Source of the DNA: CAYZXK01 sp964482395
GTDB lineage: Bacteria; Planctomycetota; Phycisphaerae; UBA1845; Fen-1342
DNA: 43,817 nt
Assembly (NCBI GenBank): GCA_964482395.1
Contig: CAYZXK010000186.1
Span: 1 to 43,817 of the forward strand
Direction of reading: 5' to 3'
Shown here: positions 1 to 8,120 of the stretch, piece by piece
How the letters are laid out: each line of letters opens with the position of its first letter
How positions within the stretch are numbered: position 1 is the first letter of the stretch
Position numbers and translations under genes: made by a program
The notes under the pieces: model-generated
What the model saw: only the letters and a program-made list of their open reading frames with translations
The model's database searches: none
Told to the model about the DNA's origin: nothing

Positions 1-110
1 TCCTCTGGGCTCTGTATCACCGGCTCACCACCCGCGACGTGTGCATTCACGACTCGAACACGAGGCCGACGCCGATCACAGCCGGGACCCTCAGACTCAC
101 CGCCGCGTAG
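1..110 (+). CDS. 3' end of an unidentified protein gene (partial)
   Basis: Frame 3 is open from the window edge to a TAG at 108-110 and encodes about 35 residues ending in TLRLTAA. Nearly all third codon positions are G or C, as in the confident genes here; the other two plus frames lack this bias. This is what suggests a true gene end. Too little is present to assign a family, and no motif is recognised. The alternative is a chance open frame of GC-rich DNA. Confidence 0.35.
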   Translation, partial: LWALYHRLTTRDVCIHDSNTRPTPITAGTLRLTAA

Positions 111-422
111 CGAAATGGCCGTTCTTCAACGGGCTGCTAGCGTGCGGTTAGTGTATCCCGGGTCAGCGGCTGGATCCTGGCCGGGCCGGCGGCTGAAGAC
201 CCGCGTTTCATCCTGAGGCTCACCTTCGCCCCGGCGCAGCAGCGCGATCGTGCCCGGCCGCTATACCGGGGTGGGGTGGGCGTCCCGCCCGCCAAGTGGC
301 GCAAGCTCTAGCAGGCAACGCCCCCGAATCGGCGGTAGCAGTCGCAAACCGCATGGTTCTCCACGGCCGGCACGGGGTCGGGCCCTACCACACACGGCCG
401 AATCATTTACATTGATCTAAGT
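111..422. other. Intergenic region, no gene seen
   Basis: About 310 bases between the partial gene at the left edge and the 3' end of the ACT-domain gene. No open frame with the local codon bias, no convincing terminator with a T tract and no RNA gene was seen. The genes on both sides end here, so transcription is convergent. Confidence 0.4.
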
Positions 423-848
423 TCAGGCCAGCTCGCGGGTAAGAAGCTGGGCGGCCCGCACCAGATCAGTATCGGAGTCAAAGCGGATGTAAAAAAGGCA
501 CCGCTCACCCAGGGCCGACGCCGACAATCCGCGGATGTTGATGCCGGCGTTGGCCAGCGTGCAAGCTATGCCCGCTCCCAGCCCCGGCCGGTCGGGGCCC
601 TCGATTCGGAGAACCTGAACTCGGCTCTTGCGTAGGCCGACCTCCTCGGCAGCCCGAGCCTGATCCTCGCCCCGCAGCGGAGCGATGAACAACACGCCTC
701 GGCCCGGTCCTTCCGAAAGCGGCCGGACGATCATGAACTCCAGGTTCGCCCCGGCCCGCATCACGGCGCCCAGCTTTTCGCAAAGAGCGCCCGGGCGATC
801 TTCCAGCTCGCCTACCCAGACATCGACCTTGGTGATCTCGAACCCCAT
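423..848 (-). CDS. Tandem ACT-domain protein
   Basis: A 141-residue protein built of two ACT-like repeats. The first (about residues 5-70) begins ITKVDVWVGELEDRPGAL and the second (about 75-140) contains RIEGPDRPGLGAGIACTLANA. ACT domains bind small ligands, usually amino acids. Stand-alone double-ACT proteins are generally thought to be regulatory or sensory, and no catalytic domain is present. The ATG at 848 is chosen over an upstream GTG at 920 because GGAG lies about 8 bases before it and the extra residues look non-coding. It is transcribed away from the M16 peptidase gene end, 141 bases downstream of it on the same strand. The ligand cannot be read from the sequence. Confidence 0.82.
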   Translation of the reverse strand: MGFEITKVDVWVGELEDRPGALCEKLGAVMRAGANLEFMIVRPLSEGPGRGVLFIAPLRGEDQARAAEEVGLRKSRVQVLRIEGPDRPGLGAGIACTLANAGINIRGLSASALGERCLFYIRFDSDTDLVRAAQLLTRELA

Positions 849-989
849 GAGCTGCTCCTGCCGCGGCTGGCCGACGCGCCGGCGGACCAAATCGCGATCG
901 TATCCGGGCGCATCCGGCACGTCTACGCGAGCAACCCGTAAAGCGACCGGTCCGCGTCGTCCGGGGAGTTGGTTCAGGCACCTGCCCGG

Positions 990-3881
990 TTAGCGACGCT
1001 CCGACGATCCACCGGCTTCGGCGCCTTCAAAATCTCCGGCCCGCACCACCACCAAACGGTCGGGTTGGACGTACCGGCCGATAACCGCTTGCACGTCCTG
1101 GGGCGTGAGCTGCCCGATCCTGGCCAGTTGGGCCTGGGCGAACTCGAATGTTCGCTCCAGGTGCAGATCGCGGGCCAGCATGGCCGCCACCGTAGCGTCG
1201 TTGGACAACGTCACCTCTAGCCGCTGTAGGTAGCCTTTGCGCGCCTCGTCCAGTTCCTGTTGCGACAACCCCTCATGTATGAACCGGGCGATCTCCTCCA
1301 GAGCACAGGCGACCGCTCGCTCGGCGTTCTGTGGCGCACAGATGCTGAAGGCGACGAAAACGCCAAAACGATCCAGCGAGCCCGCACTGGCCATCGACCC
1401 GCATCCGTAGGCCAGCCCCTCCTTCTGGCGGATCCGATTGATCAGACGCGAGTCGGAACTGGCACCCAGAATCGTGTTGGCCATCAGCACGGCCGGATAG
1501 TCCGGGTCATCATCCCGCAGCTCCAGCGGCAGCCCGAGCGCGACCATGGCATTGGTCTTGTCCGGGGTGTTCACGGCGACGACCTCGGGCGAAACGGCCC
1601 GGTAGCGGTTGACGATCCGCTGGTAGGGCTTGGGGTTGGACCAGTCGTTGAACAGGCGCTCCAGGGTCTGCCGCACCTGGGCCGGATCGAAGTCGCCGAC
1701 AAAGGCTCCCTCCGAGAAGCTGGCCCCCAGCAGGCCGCGATACACTTCCTGGATGTCTTCCAGCTTAACCGCCTTCAGCCGCTCGACCTGCTCCTGGAGG
1801 GTGGGGATGTAGCGGATGTCCTCCGGCGGATAGGGCATCAGCCGGCGCTGGAGCAGGTTGGTGGCCAGGGTGGTCGGCTCCGACATCTGCTCCTCCAGGG
1901 CCGCCACCGCCTCACGCAACAGGGTCTGGAACTCGTCATCCGGGAAGGCGGGCTGCCGGAGAATCTCGGCCACCAGTTCCAGCACCGCGGGCAGATTCTC
2001 CCGCGTCGTCTCGATGCTCACCTCCAGCGTACCCGGCTCACGTCGCATCCCGCGCATGTATCGGCCGCTGATGCCCGCACCCTCGCTCAACCGCACCTGG
2101 GCCTTCAGCTCGGCCAGTCGATCCTGAATCTGCCGACGGGTGTGCTGGGTGGTGCCCCGCATGAGCATCGGGGCCAGCAGCGAGGCGGCGGACTGTTTGC
2201 CGGTCAGCTCGGCCTCGGAGCCGTAATGAAACGCCAGCACCGCGTTCACGCGGTCGCCCCGCGTCTCCTTGGGCAGGAAGGCCAGCTTCATGCCGACCGG
2301 AAGCCGCAGCCGCTGGGTGTGGGCCTCCAGGTTGGCATAATTGGCCTCGAAAGCCGCTCCGGCCGCCAGCTCGCGGGTGTCCTGATAATCTTTAAGCAGG
2401 GCGGCCACATCCGGAGTGGGCGGGATCGCGGCCCGAACCGGCTCCTTGGTGGGGACAAAAACGCCCACAGTGCGGTTGCTGGGCACCAGGTAGTGGGCAG
2501 CCACGCGCTGGACATCGGCCGGGCTGACCGCGGCCATCCGGTCACGGTGGAGGAACATCAGCCGCCAGTCGCCCTGAGCCGCGGACTCGCTGAGCCGCAG
2601 CGCCACCCGCCCGCTGTCGGCCAGCATCAGCTCGAAGTTGCGCGCAAAACTCTTCTTGGCCCGCTCGACCTCCTCTTCGGTGAACGTCTCCTTGCCCAGG
2701 CCGTCCAGCACCTCAAGAAGCCGAGTCCGAATCGGCTCCAGCGGCTGATCCAGGCGAGCTTCGACCAAGATCTCCAGCACGCCCGGCTCACACATGGCCT
2801 CAGCGCTGGCCGAGACGCTGGTGGCCAGATGCGTGTCGATCAGGGCCCGGTACAGCCGACCGGTCTGCTCGGCCGAAAGCACGTGGGCCAAAACTTGCAG
2901 CGGAGCCGCGTCCGGATGCGCCGCGGCGCAAATGTGGTATACGCAACCGATGGCCTGAATATCGCCGACGCGCCATAGAGTCACCTCCCGCTGACCGTCC
3001 TGAGTCGGTTCGACGGTATACGTGGCATCCAGCTTCCGCTCGGGGCGCGGAATCCGGCCGAAGATTTCGTTGATCTGGGCCAGGACTCGCTCGGGCGCGA
3101 ACTTGCCGGCCACGATCAGATAGGCGTTGTCCGGCTGATAGTACTTCCGATAAAAAGCCTGGAGGCGGTCAATCGGCACCCGCTCGATGTCCTCGCGCGA
3201 GCCGATGATGGCCCGCCCGTAGTTATGCCATAGGTACGCGGCCGACATGATCCGCTCGGAAAGGACCGCCAGCGGGTTGTTCTGAGACATCTCGAACTCG
3301 TTGCGGACCACGGTCATCTCCGAGTCCAGGTCCTTCTGGGCGATGAAGCTGTTGACCATCCGGTCGGCTTCCAGACGCAAGGCGAACTCCAAGTTCTCCT
3401 CGGTCGCCGGCAGGGTCTCGAAGTAGTTGGTGCGGTCGTAGGACGTGCTGCCGTTGAACTGGGCCCCGTGGTCCTGGAGCGCTTTCCAGATCTGCGGGTA
3501 GGTCGGCGTGCCCTTGAACATCAGGTGTTCCAGCAGGTGGGCCATGCCCGCCTCGCCGTAACCTTCGTGCCGCGAACCGACCAGGTAGGTCACATTCACG
3601 GTCACGGTCGGCTTGGACTCGTCGGGGAACAGCAGCACCCGCAGTCCGTTGTCCAGGTGATACTCGGTGATGCCGGCCACAGTGGTGACCTTGGTTGGCG
3701 GCGGCTGAGCGAGTGTGACCGAACCAGCCAGCGCCGCCGCCAGGGCCAGCAGGGCCAGCCTGAGGCTCCATAGGTCTCGGCCGGCAGCCGCCGGCATTCG
3801 TGAATCGGCACGATCCGGGCAAGCCGAAGGCCGTGACCCGGCAGTCCAAGTACGGGGTCTGGAAGTTCTGTCGACTGGCAT
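990..3881 (-). CDS. Secreted M16 family zinc peptidase, two-domain
   Basis: A 963-residue insulinase/pitrilysin-family (M16) metallopeptidase. A hydrophobic signal-like segment (LRLALLALAAALAG) is followed by the N-terminal M16 domain. The inverted zinc motif HLLEH lies at about residues 115-119, with the downstream metal-ligand region around VVRNEFEMSQNNP. A second M16 repeat (about residues 500-930) begins near MKLAFLPKETRGDRV and has no HxxEH, as expected for the structural half of such enzymes. It probably degrades peptides outside the cytoplasm. The ATG at 3881 is preferred because AGGAG lies 7 bases upstream; the alternative ATG at 3797 would give a shorter signal peptide. It is not clearly in an operon: 249 bases separate it from the upstream pseudopilin gene. 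Confidence 0.92.
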   Translation of the reverse strand: MPVDRTSRPRTWTAGSRPSACPDRADSRMPAAAGRDLWSLRLALLALAAALAGSVTLAQPPPTKVTTVAGITEYHLDNGLRVLLFPDESKPTVTVNVTYLVGSRHEGYGEAGMAHLLEHLMFKGTPTYPQIWKALQDHGAQFNGSTSYDRTNYFETLPATEENLEFALRLEADRMVNSFIAQKDLDSEMTVVRNEFEMSQNNPLAVLSERIMSAAYLWHNYGRAIIGSREDIERVPIDRLQAFYRKYYQPDNAYLIVAGKFAPERVLAQINEIFGRIPRPERKLDATYTVEPTQDGQREVTLWRVGDIQAIGCVYHICAAAHPDAAPLQVLAHVLSAEQTGRLYRALIDTHLATSVSASAEAMCEPGVLEILVEARLDQPLEPIRTRLLEVLDGLGKETFTEEEVERAKKSFARNFELMLADSGRVALRLSESAAQGDWRLMFLHRDRMAAVSPADVQRVAAHYLVPSNRTVGVFVPTKEPVRAAIPPTPDVAALLKDYQDTRELAAGAAFEANYANLEAHTQRLRLPVGMKLAFLPKETRGDRVNAVLAFHYGSEAELTGKQSAASLLAPMLMRGTTQHTRRQIQDRLAELKAQVRLSEGAGISGRYMRGMRREPGTLEVSIETTRENLPAVLELVAEILRQPAFPDDEFQTLLREAVAALEEQMSEPTTLATNLLQRRLMPYPPEDIRYIPTLQEQVERLKAVKLEDIQEVYRGLLGASFSEGAFVGDFDPAQVRQTLERLFNDWSNPKPYQRIVNRYRAVSPEVVAVNTPDKTNAMVALGLPLELRDDDPDYPAVLMANTILGASSDSRLINRIRQKEGLAYGCGSMASAGSLDRFGVFVAFSICAPQNAERAVACALEEIARFIHEGLSQQELDEARKGYLQRLEVTLSNDATVAAMLARDLHLERTFEFAQAQLARIGQLTPQDVQAVIGRYVQPDRLVVVRAGDFEGAEAGGSSERR

Positions 3882-4130
3882 CGGGGGTCTCCTGTTCTTG
3901 GTGGAGGGTATTCCGCCGGGCCGGCCGCCGCTCATCGGCGGCGACGGCATGCAAGCCCAACGGTCAAAGCCATCCGCTCCGGCTATCAGGCCGCCGCAGC
4001 CGTGCGCCGAAAAGTCATTCGGCCGCGGCCGGCCGCCCGGGCCGCCAATGATTCTACCGCGGCAAAGGCGTCCATCCAGCTTATGCTTTTGGTGGGCCCC
4101 TGCCTGGCAAGCCGGTTCCCGCAAGCCGGG

Positions 4131-4898
4131 TCAAGGATCCAGTGGATGGTTCCCCGGCAGCCCGAAACGCATGTGTCGTATCCGGGCCGCATCGAACACC
4201 TCGTCGCCATCCGGCCAGTGGGCCGCGTCGAAGGCCGCCACATGCCCGTCGCACCAGAGGATGTTTCGCTTCTGTCCGCGGTAAGCCCAGCTCCAGCGGA
4301 CGGAGACCGTCTCTGCGATCACGCCCGGATGCGGGTAGCAGTATGGCATGGTAGGCAGCTCCAGGCGGCCGGTGTCGTTGGACATCTGCGACCAAAGGCC
4401 GGACTCGAACACCATGACGCCGTCGCTGGGAGCCGGGATCGACGAGAGCATCCGCCCCAGGCAGTAGGAGTTCAGAATCCAGGCTGAGCCGAAACCATCC
4501 TGCTGGACCGGGATTTCGCTGGGAACGTCATACCGACTCAACGCCTGGGGGCATCGCAGCAGCCGCAGCCAGGGCGGCTCACGGATGCCCATCGACTCCT
4601 GAAGCGCCCGCACCCACGTGCGCCCGGATAGCATCTGAAAACCCTGAAAGCCGGCCCAGGCATCCTTCCAGGGTTCCCACCCGTTCACCGGCAACACGTC
4701 GCGATTCGACAGCCTGTAGCTTGTCAGGCCGACGCCTATTTGGCGGAGGCTCGCCGCACACCGAACCAGTCGGCCGCGGGCCCGAGCCGCCCCCAGAGTC
4801 GGCAGGCTGATCGCCGCCAGCAAGCCGACGATCGCCACCACGATCAGCGTCTCAACCAGCGTGAAAGCCGGCACGCGTCTGGCCAAGAAAGCGGACAT
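4131..4898 (-). CDS. Prepilin-type N-methylation protein (short pseudopilin, planctomycete type)
   Basis: About 255 residues. The N-terminus carries a type IV prepilin leader and hydrophobic helix: a short basic leader, then A|FTLVETLIVVAIVGLLAA, with Glu at position +5 after the presumed cleavage site. The C-terminal part contains NILWCDGHVAAFDAA, the DGH motif typical of the large DUF1559 / H-X9-DG pseudopilin families of Planctomycetota. Those proteins are assembled by or associated with type II secretion-like machinery in the envelope, but individual roles are mostly unknown. The ATG at 4898 is chosen; a TTG at 4946 is possible but adds residues without pilin character. The gene stands alone, with no other secretion gene nearby. 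Confidence 0.85.
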   Translation of the reverse strand: MSAFLARRVPAFTLVETLIVVAIVGLLAAISLPTLGAARARGRLVRCAASLRQIGVGLTSYRLSNRDVLPVNGWEPWKDAWAGFQGFQMLSGRTWVRALQESMGIREPPWLRLLRCPQALSRYDVPSEIPVQQDGFGSAWILNSYCLGRMLSSIPAPSDGVMVFESGLWSQMSNDTGRLELPTMPYCYPHPGVIAETVSVRWSWAYRGQKRNILWCDGHVAAFDAAHWPDGDEVFDAARIRHMRFGLPGNHPLDP

Positions 4899-5009
4899 TC
4901 CTAGTTGTGTGCACTCGTTGGCAGCGGACCGAGCCGCGCTGCGCAATCCGTTCCAGAAGCCAGCAAGAGTCCCGAGTTTGCGGCGTGACGCCGCCCGGGG
5001 GGCCGTCAG

Positions 5010-5336
5010 CTACCAGAGGAAGGGTCTCAGCCCGGCGTTCCACGGTTTCGTCGCATGCAGCGGCAGCCACGCCTGCTGCTCGCCGTCCCAGACGAACCGC
5101 GCTACTACCGGGTGCGCCGGGTCCTGCGCCCGACGGAACACAATCTCGAAGTCGGCGAATATGACCTCGCCGTCACGTGCAACGATGTCCCTCACCGATG
5201 TGCGGTCGGGAATGGCTTTCTGAAACGCTCCCATGCTGACCGACGGACGCCTGGAGGCTACGTATTCCTTATAAAGGTGTGACTCCCCGCCCGCGCCCCC
5301 CTGCCATTCCTGCGGCACGATCGGCCGATGAGACAA
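5010..5336 (-). CDS. Small hypothetical protein downstream of groEL
   Basis: An open frame of 108 codons from a TTG at 5336. The C-terminal 75 residues (from the ATG at 5234) look protein-like, with alternating charged and hydrophobic stretches such as DGEVIFADFEIVFRRA and ARFVWDGEQQAWLPL. The N-terminal 20 residues are less convincing, so the start may be the ATG at 5234, which lacks a good ribosome-binding site. No family is recognised. It lies 97 bases after groEL on the same strand, with a possible hairpin between them, so it may be a separate unit. It could also be the remnant of a longer gene. Confidence 0.45.
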   Translation of the reverse strand: MSHRPIVPQEWQGGAGGESHLYKEYVASRRPSVSMGAFQKAIPDRTSVRDIVARDGEVIFADFEIVFRRAQDPAHPVVARFVWDGEQQAWLPLHATKPWNAGLRPFLW

Positions 5337-5365
5337 GCAAACCCGAGATCGCGACCTGCATGCAA

Positions 5366-5399
5366 CGACCCCGGCGGCAGTCCGTGCGCACCGGGGTCG
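5366..5399 (-). terminator. Possible terminator after groEL
   Basis: A perfect 9-bp inverted repeat (CGACCCCGG at 5366-5374 and CCGGGGTCG at 5391-5399) with a 16-base loop, 34 bases past the groEL stop codon. No T tract follows on the minus strand, so this is only a candidate factor-independent terminator. Confidence 0.35.
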
Positions 5400-5432
5400 G
5401 GCTTCTCGATAGTATGGAATGGCCGGTCTGGC

Positions 5433-7034
5433 TTACTTCTTTTCTTCTTCCTTCTCCTTGATCTCGCTGATCACCGCGTCGGTGGTGAGCAGCAGGCTGG
5501 CAACCGAGGCCGCGTTCTCCAGCGCGATCCGCTCGACCTTCAGCGGCACGATCACGCCCATCTTGATCATGTCGCCGTACTCCCCGGTGACCGCGTTGTA
5601 GCCGAAGTTGCCCTTGTTCTCCATCACCTTCTGGCAGACGATGGAGCCGTCCAAGCCGGCGTTCTCGGCGATCTGTTTGATGGGCGCCCGCAGAGCCCGT
5701 CGGACGATGTCCACGCCGGTCTTCTGGTCGCCGCGAGCCTTCTTATAAACCGCGTCCAGAGCCTCTTCGCAGCGCAGGACCGCCACGCCGCCGCCGGGGA
5801 GGATGCCTTCTTCGACCGCCGCACGGCAAGCGTGCAGGGCATCTTCCACGCGAGCCTTCTTTTCCTTCATCTCGACCTCGGTGGCGGCCCCGACGTTGAT
5901 CTGAGCCACGCCGCCGGAGAGTTTGGCCAGCCGCTCTTCGAGCTTTTCGCGGTCGTAGTCGCTGGTGGTGGTCTCGATCTCGTTCTTGATGGCCTCGATA
6001 CGGCCCTTGATTTTAGCGCTGTCGCCCGCTCCTTCGATGATGGTGCAGGTCTCTTTATCGACGACCACGCGCTTGGCCCGGCCCAGCTCGCTGAGGGCGA
6101 TCTTCTCCAGGCTGATGCCGAGGTCTTCGAAGACCGCGGTGCCGCCGGTCATGATGGCGATGTCTTCCATCATGGCCTTCCGCCGATCGCCGAAGCCGGG
6201 GGCTTTGACCGCGCAGCACTGGAGAATCCCGCGCAGCTTATTGAGGACCAGGGTGGCCAGGGCCTCGCCCTCGACATCCTCGGCGATGACCAGCAGGGGC
6301 TTGCCGGCTTTGGCGACCTGCTCCAGCAGCGGCAACAGGTCCTTGACTGCGGAGATCTTCTTCTCATGCACCAGGATGTAGGGATTGTCCAGGACCACCT
6401 CCATGGACTCGGGCTTGTTGACGAAGTGGGGCGAGATATAGCCCTTGTCGAACTGCATGCCCTCGACCAGGTCGACGGTGGTTTCGATGCCCTTTCCCTC
6501 CTCGACGGTGATCACCCCGTCCTTGCCGACCTTGTCCATGGCTTCGGCGATTTTGTCGCCGATCTCTTTATCCTGGTTGGCGGCACAGGTGCCGACCTGG
6601 GCGATCTGCTCTTTGCCCTTGACCGGGACGGCCATGGCCTTGAGGGCCCCGACCACGGCCTCGACCGCCATGTCGATGCCGCGTTTGAGTTCCATGGCGT
6701 TGGCGCCGGCCGCCAGGTTCTTGAGACCCTCGTCGTAAATCGCCTCGGCGTAGATGGTCGCGGTGGTGGTGCCGTCCCCGGCGTCCTTGGAGGTCTTGCT
6801 GGCAACCTCCTTGACCATCTGGGCCCCCATGTTCTCATAGGCGTCCTCCAGCTCGATCTCCTTGGCGACCGTGACGCCGTCCTTGGTGACCGTGGGGGCC
6901 CCGAAGGACTTCTCCAGCACCACGTTCCGGCCTCGCGGCCCCAACGTCACCTTCACCGCCCGGGAGAGCTGCTTTATGCCGCGACGAATCGCCTCGCGGG
7001 CTTCCATCTCGTAAGCAATCTGTTTCGCTGCCAT
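5433..7034 (-). CDS. groEL: Chaperonin GroEL (Hsp60)
   Basis: A 533-residue group I chaperonin subunit, the tetradecameric ATP-driven folding chamber of the cytoplasm. Nearly the whole family pattern is visible: KVTLGPRGRNVVLEKSFGAP, then DGTTTATIYAEAI carrying the nucleotide-site Asp, GANAMELKRGID, the apical-domain segment through IAEDVEGEALATLVLNKLRG, and VEDALHACRAAVEEGILPGGG near the C-terminal equatorial domain. The tail ends in KEKEEEKK and has no Gly-Gly-Met repeats, which most bacterial GroELs carry. The ATG at 7034 begins MAAKQIAYEMEAREAI. It follows groES by 178 bases on the same strand, the usual groES-groEL order, so the two are probably co-transcribed. Confidence 0.98.
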   Translation of the reverse strand: MAAKQIAYEMEAREAIRRGIKQLSRAVKVTLGPRGRNVVLEKSFGAPTVTKDGVTVAKEIELEDAYENMGAQMVKEVASKTSKDAGDGTTTATIYAEAIYDEGLKNLAAGANAMELKRGIDMAVEAVVGALKAMAVPVKGKEQIAQVGTCAANQDKEIGDKIAEAMDKVGKDGVITVEEGKGIETTVDLVEGMQFDKGYISPHFVNKPESMEVVLDNPYILVHEKKISAVKDLLPLLEQVAKAGKPLLVIAEDVEGEALATLVLNKLRGILQCCAVKAPGFGDRRKAMMEDIAIMTGGTAVFEDLGISLEKIALSELGRAKRVVVDKETCTIIEGAGDSAKIKGRIEAIKNEIETTTSDYDREKLEERLAKLSGGVAQINVGAATEVEMKEKKARVEDALHACRAAVEEGILPGGGVAVLRCEEALDAVYKKARGDQKTGVDIVRRALRAPIKQIAENAGLDGSIVCQKVMENKGNFGYNAVTGEYGDMIKMGVIVPLKVERIALENAASVASLLLTTDAVISEIKEKEEEKK

Positions 7035-7212
7035 GAACCTCTCCAGACAGGTCCTCGTCCGACTGGATGATTCAGCCGGACCGGAGCCAAAGGTTGCAAT
7101 CTACCTCGATCTACCTCGCGCGGCGGCCAACCCCGGGGCTGGGAACGCGACGGACCCGTCGTGCGGGTCAGCCGGCGGGCCAGGCTCGGCGCATCCGCCG
7201 CCGGCGTCCACC

Positions 7213-7509
7213 TTACTCGAGCACGGCGAGGATGTCGCTTTCATCCATGATGATCATCTCCTCGCCTTCGACCTTGACCTCAGTACCCGCATAACTGCTG
7301 AACAGAACTTGGTCGCCCTTCTTGACCTGCAAGGGCTTGCGCTGGCCGTTGTCCAGCAGCCGGCCATCTCCCACGCTCAGCACCGTGCCGCGTTTAGGTT
7401 TCTCTTTGGCCGTGTCGGGCAGCACGATTCCCCCCGCAGTCGTCTCGTCGGCTTTCAGACGCTGGACCAACACCTTCTCCCCCAGCGGACGGATTGAGAC
7501 CTTTGCCAT
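7213..7509 (-). CDS. groES: Co-chaperonin GroES (Hsp10)
   Basis: A 98-residue co-chaperonin that caps GroEL as a heptameric lid. It has the family layout: an N-terminal strand with IRPLGEKVLVQRLKADE, the mobile loop TTAGGIVLPDTAKEKP that contacts GroEL, and the C-terminal segment VLFSSYAGTEVKVEGEEMI. The start ATG at 7509 is preceded by GAGGGAG. The sigma-54-type promoter at 7615-7630 points at it, leaving an untranslated leader of about 95 bases. No CIRCE operator was found upstream. Confidence 0.98.
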   Translation of the reverse strand: MAKVSIRPLGEKVLVQRLKADETTAGGIVLPDTAKEKPKRGTVLSVGDGRLLDNGQRKPLQVKKGDQVLFSSYAGTEVKVEGEEMIIMDESDILAVLE

Positions 7510-7614
7510 TGGCGCTCCCTCGGTTCAAATCGTCATGATCCTCGGCAAGCCAACATGCGGCTGGCCTGCGGCACATGGCAGATACCCTGCGCCCACTACA
7601 CCGGCCCGGTCTGA

Positions 7615-7630
7615 AGCAAGCCTCGTGCCA
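7615..7630 (-). promoter_or_regulatory. Sigma-54 (RpoN) promoter of groESL
   Basis: On the minus strand the sequence reads TGGCACGAGGCTTGCT, a full match to the -24/-12 core TGGCACG-N4-TTGCW, preceded by T at the conserved pyrimidine position. The expected start of transcription is near 7604, about 95 bases before the groES start codon. Eleven fixed positions plus W make a chance match in 44 kb unlikely (expected roughly 0.01-0.02). Use in vivo depends on an RpoN gene and an enhancer-binding activator, neither of which is in this window. Confidence 0.7.
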
Positions 7631-7731
7631 AGAGCCTACTTGGAGTGGGCGGCCGGCGATCCGAGGCGCAAGTTGCCGAAAGCACTCATCTTAGCGACGC
7701 CAGCTCGGGACCGTTCCTCCGCCGGGCGGGC

Positions 7732-7756
7732 GGCGGGTCCCGTCTCTCGACCCGCC
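7732..7756. repeat. 8-9-8 inverted repeat upstream of the groESL promoter
   Basis: GGCGGGTC at 7732-7739 and GACCCGCC at 7749-7756, separated by 9 bases. The centre lies about 140 bases upstream of the predicted groESL transcription start, a usual distance for an activator site of a sigma-54 promoter. The arms are GC-rich, so chance is possible. Confidence 0.35.
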
Positions 7757-8120
7757 CGTCCTGTCACCGGCGTGTCAAACTGGCAGGTCGGCATCCGAAG
7801 CGTTCCACGCCCGCAAGCGTGGCCGCCGGCTCAACCAACCCCCTCAGGAAGGCAATCTGTCCATACGCCGAGGGCAGCTCCAAGAGGCCCGACTGCGCGC
7901 ACGATGACGCAGCCTGCGGCGACGGAGAGCCAGCTCGTCTTGACGGGCAACGCTCGGCCGCTAAAATCGCCTAGCTCGTTCGCACCGCAGAACGACTCAG
8001 GCGTATAACAGCGGGTGGGCTGCCAGTCGCTTCTGATTGTGGAGCGGGTCTACCCGCAAACATCGCCCTGGGAGCTCGGCGTCGGCGGTCTCAAACCGGA
8101 CCATCACGGGAGGAGTACGC

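Larger units (their letters stand above)
7510..8120. other. Divergent intergenic region between groES and the ABC operon
   Basis: About 610 bases without a credible gene. It holds the sigma-54-type groES promoter (7615-7630), an 8-9-8 inverted repeat (7732-7756) and a small hairpin (CCACGC/GCGTGG, 7805-7822). Open frames crossing it lack the G/C third-position bias of neighbouring genes. No clear sigma-70 promoter for the ABC operon could be assigned. Confidence 0.5.

Noticed and set aside
1260..2978. 572-codon open frame on the plus strand opposite the M16 peptidase gene
   Set aside because: It is a shadow of the minus-strand gene in GC-rich DNA. The minus frame carries the HxxEH motif and family sequence; the plus frame shows no recognisable domain.
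3882..4124. Extension of the M16 gene to 4124
   Set aside because: The extra N-terminal residues are Arg/Gly/Pro-rich and precede a good ribosome-binding site at the ATG 3881.
5328..7070. 580-codon open frame on the plus strand opposite groEL
   Set aside because: It is the antisense of the highly conserved groEL frame, with Asp/His/Gly-rich content typical of a shadow.
7054..7121. Repeated ATCTACCTCG in the groES-groEL spacer as a regulatory repeat
   Set aside because: Only two adjacent 10-base copies; too little to support a function.
7681..7720. GCACTC at 7682, resembling half of a CIRCE operator before groES
   Set aside because: The second half (GAGTGC after 9 bases) is absent; the next bases do not pair.
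7773..7778. TTGACA on the minus strand upstream of groES
   Set aside because: No -10-like hexamer lies 16-18 bases downstream (the site reads GCGGGT).
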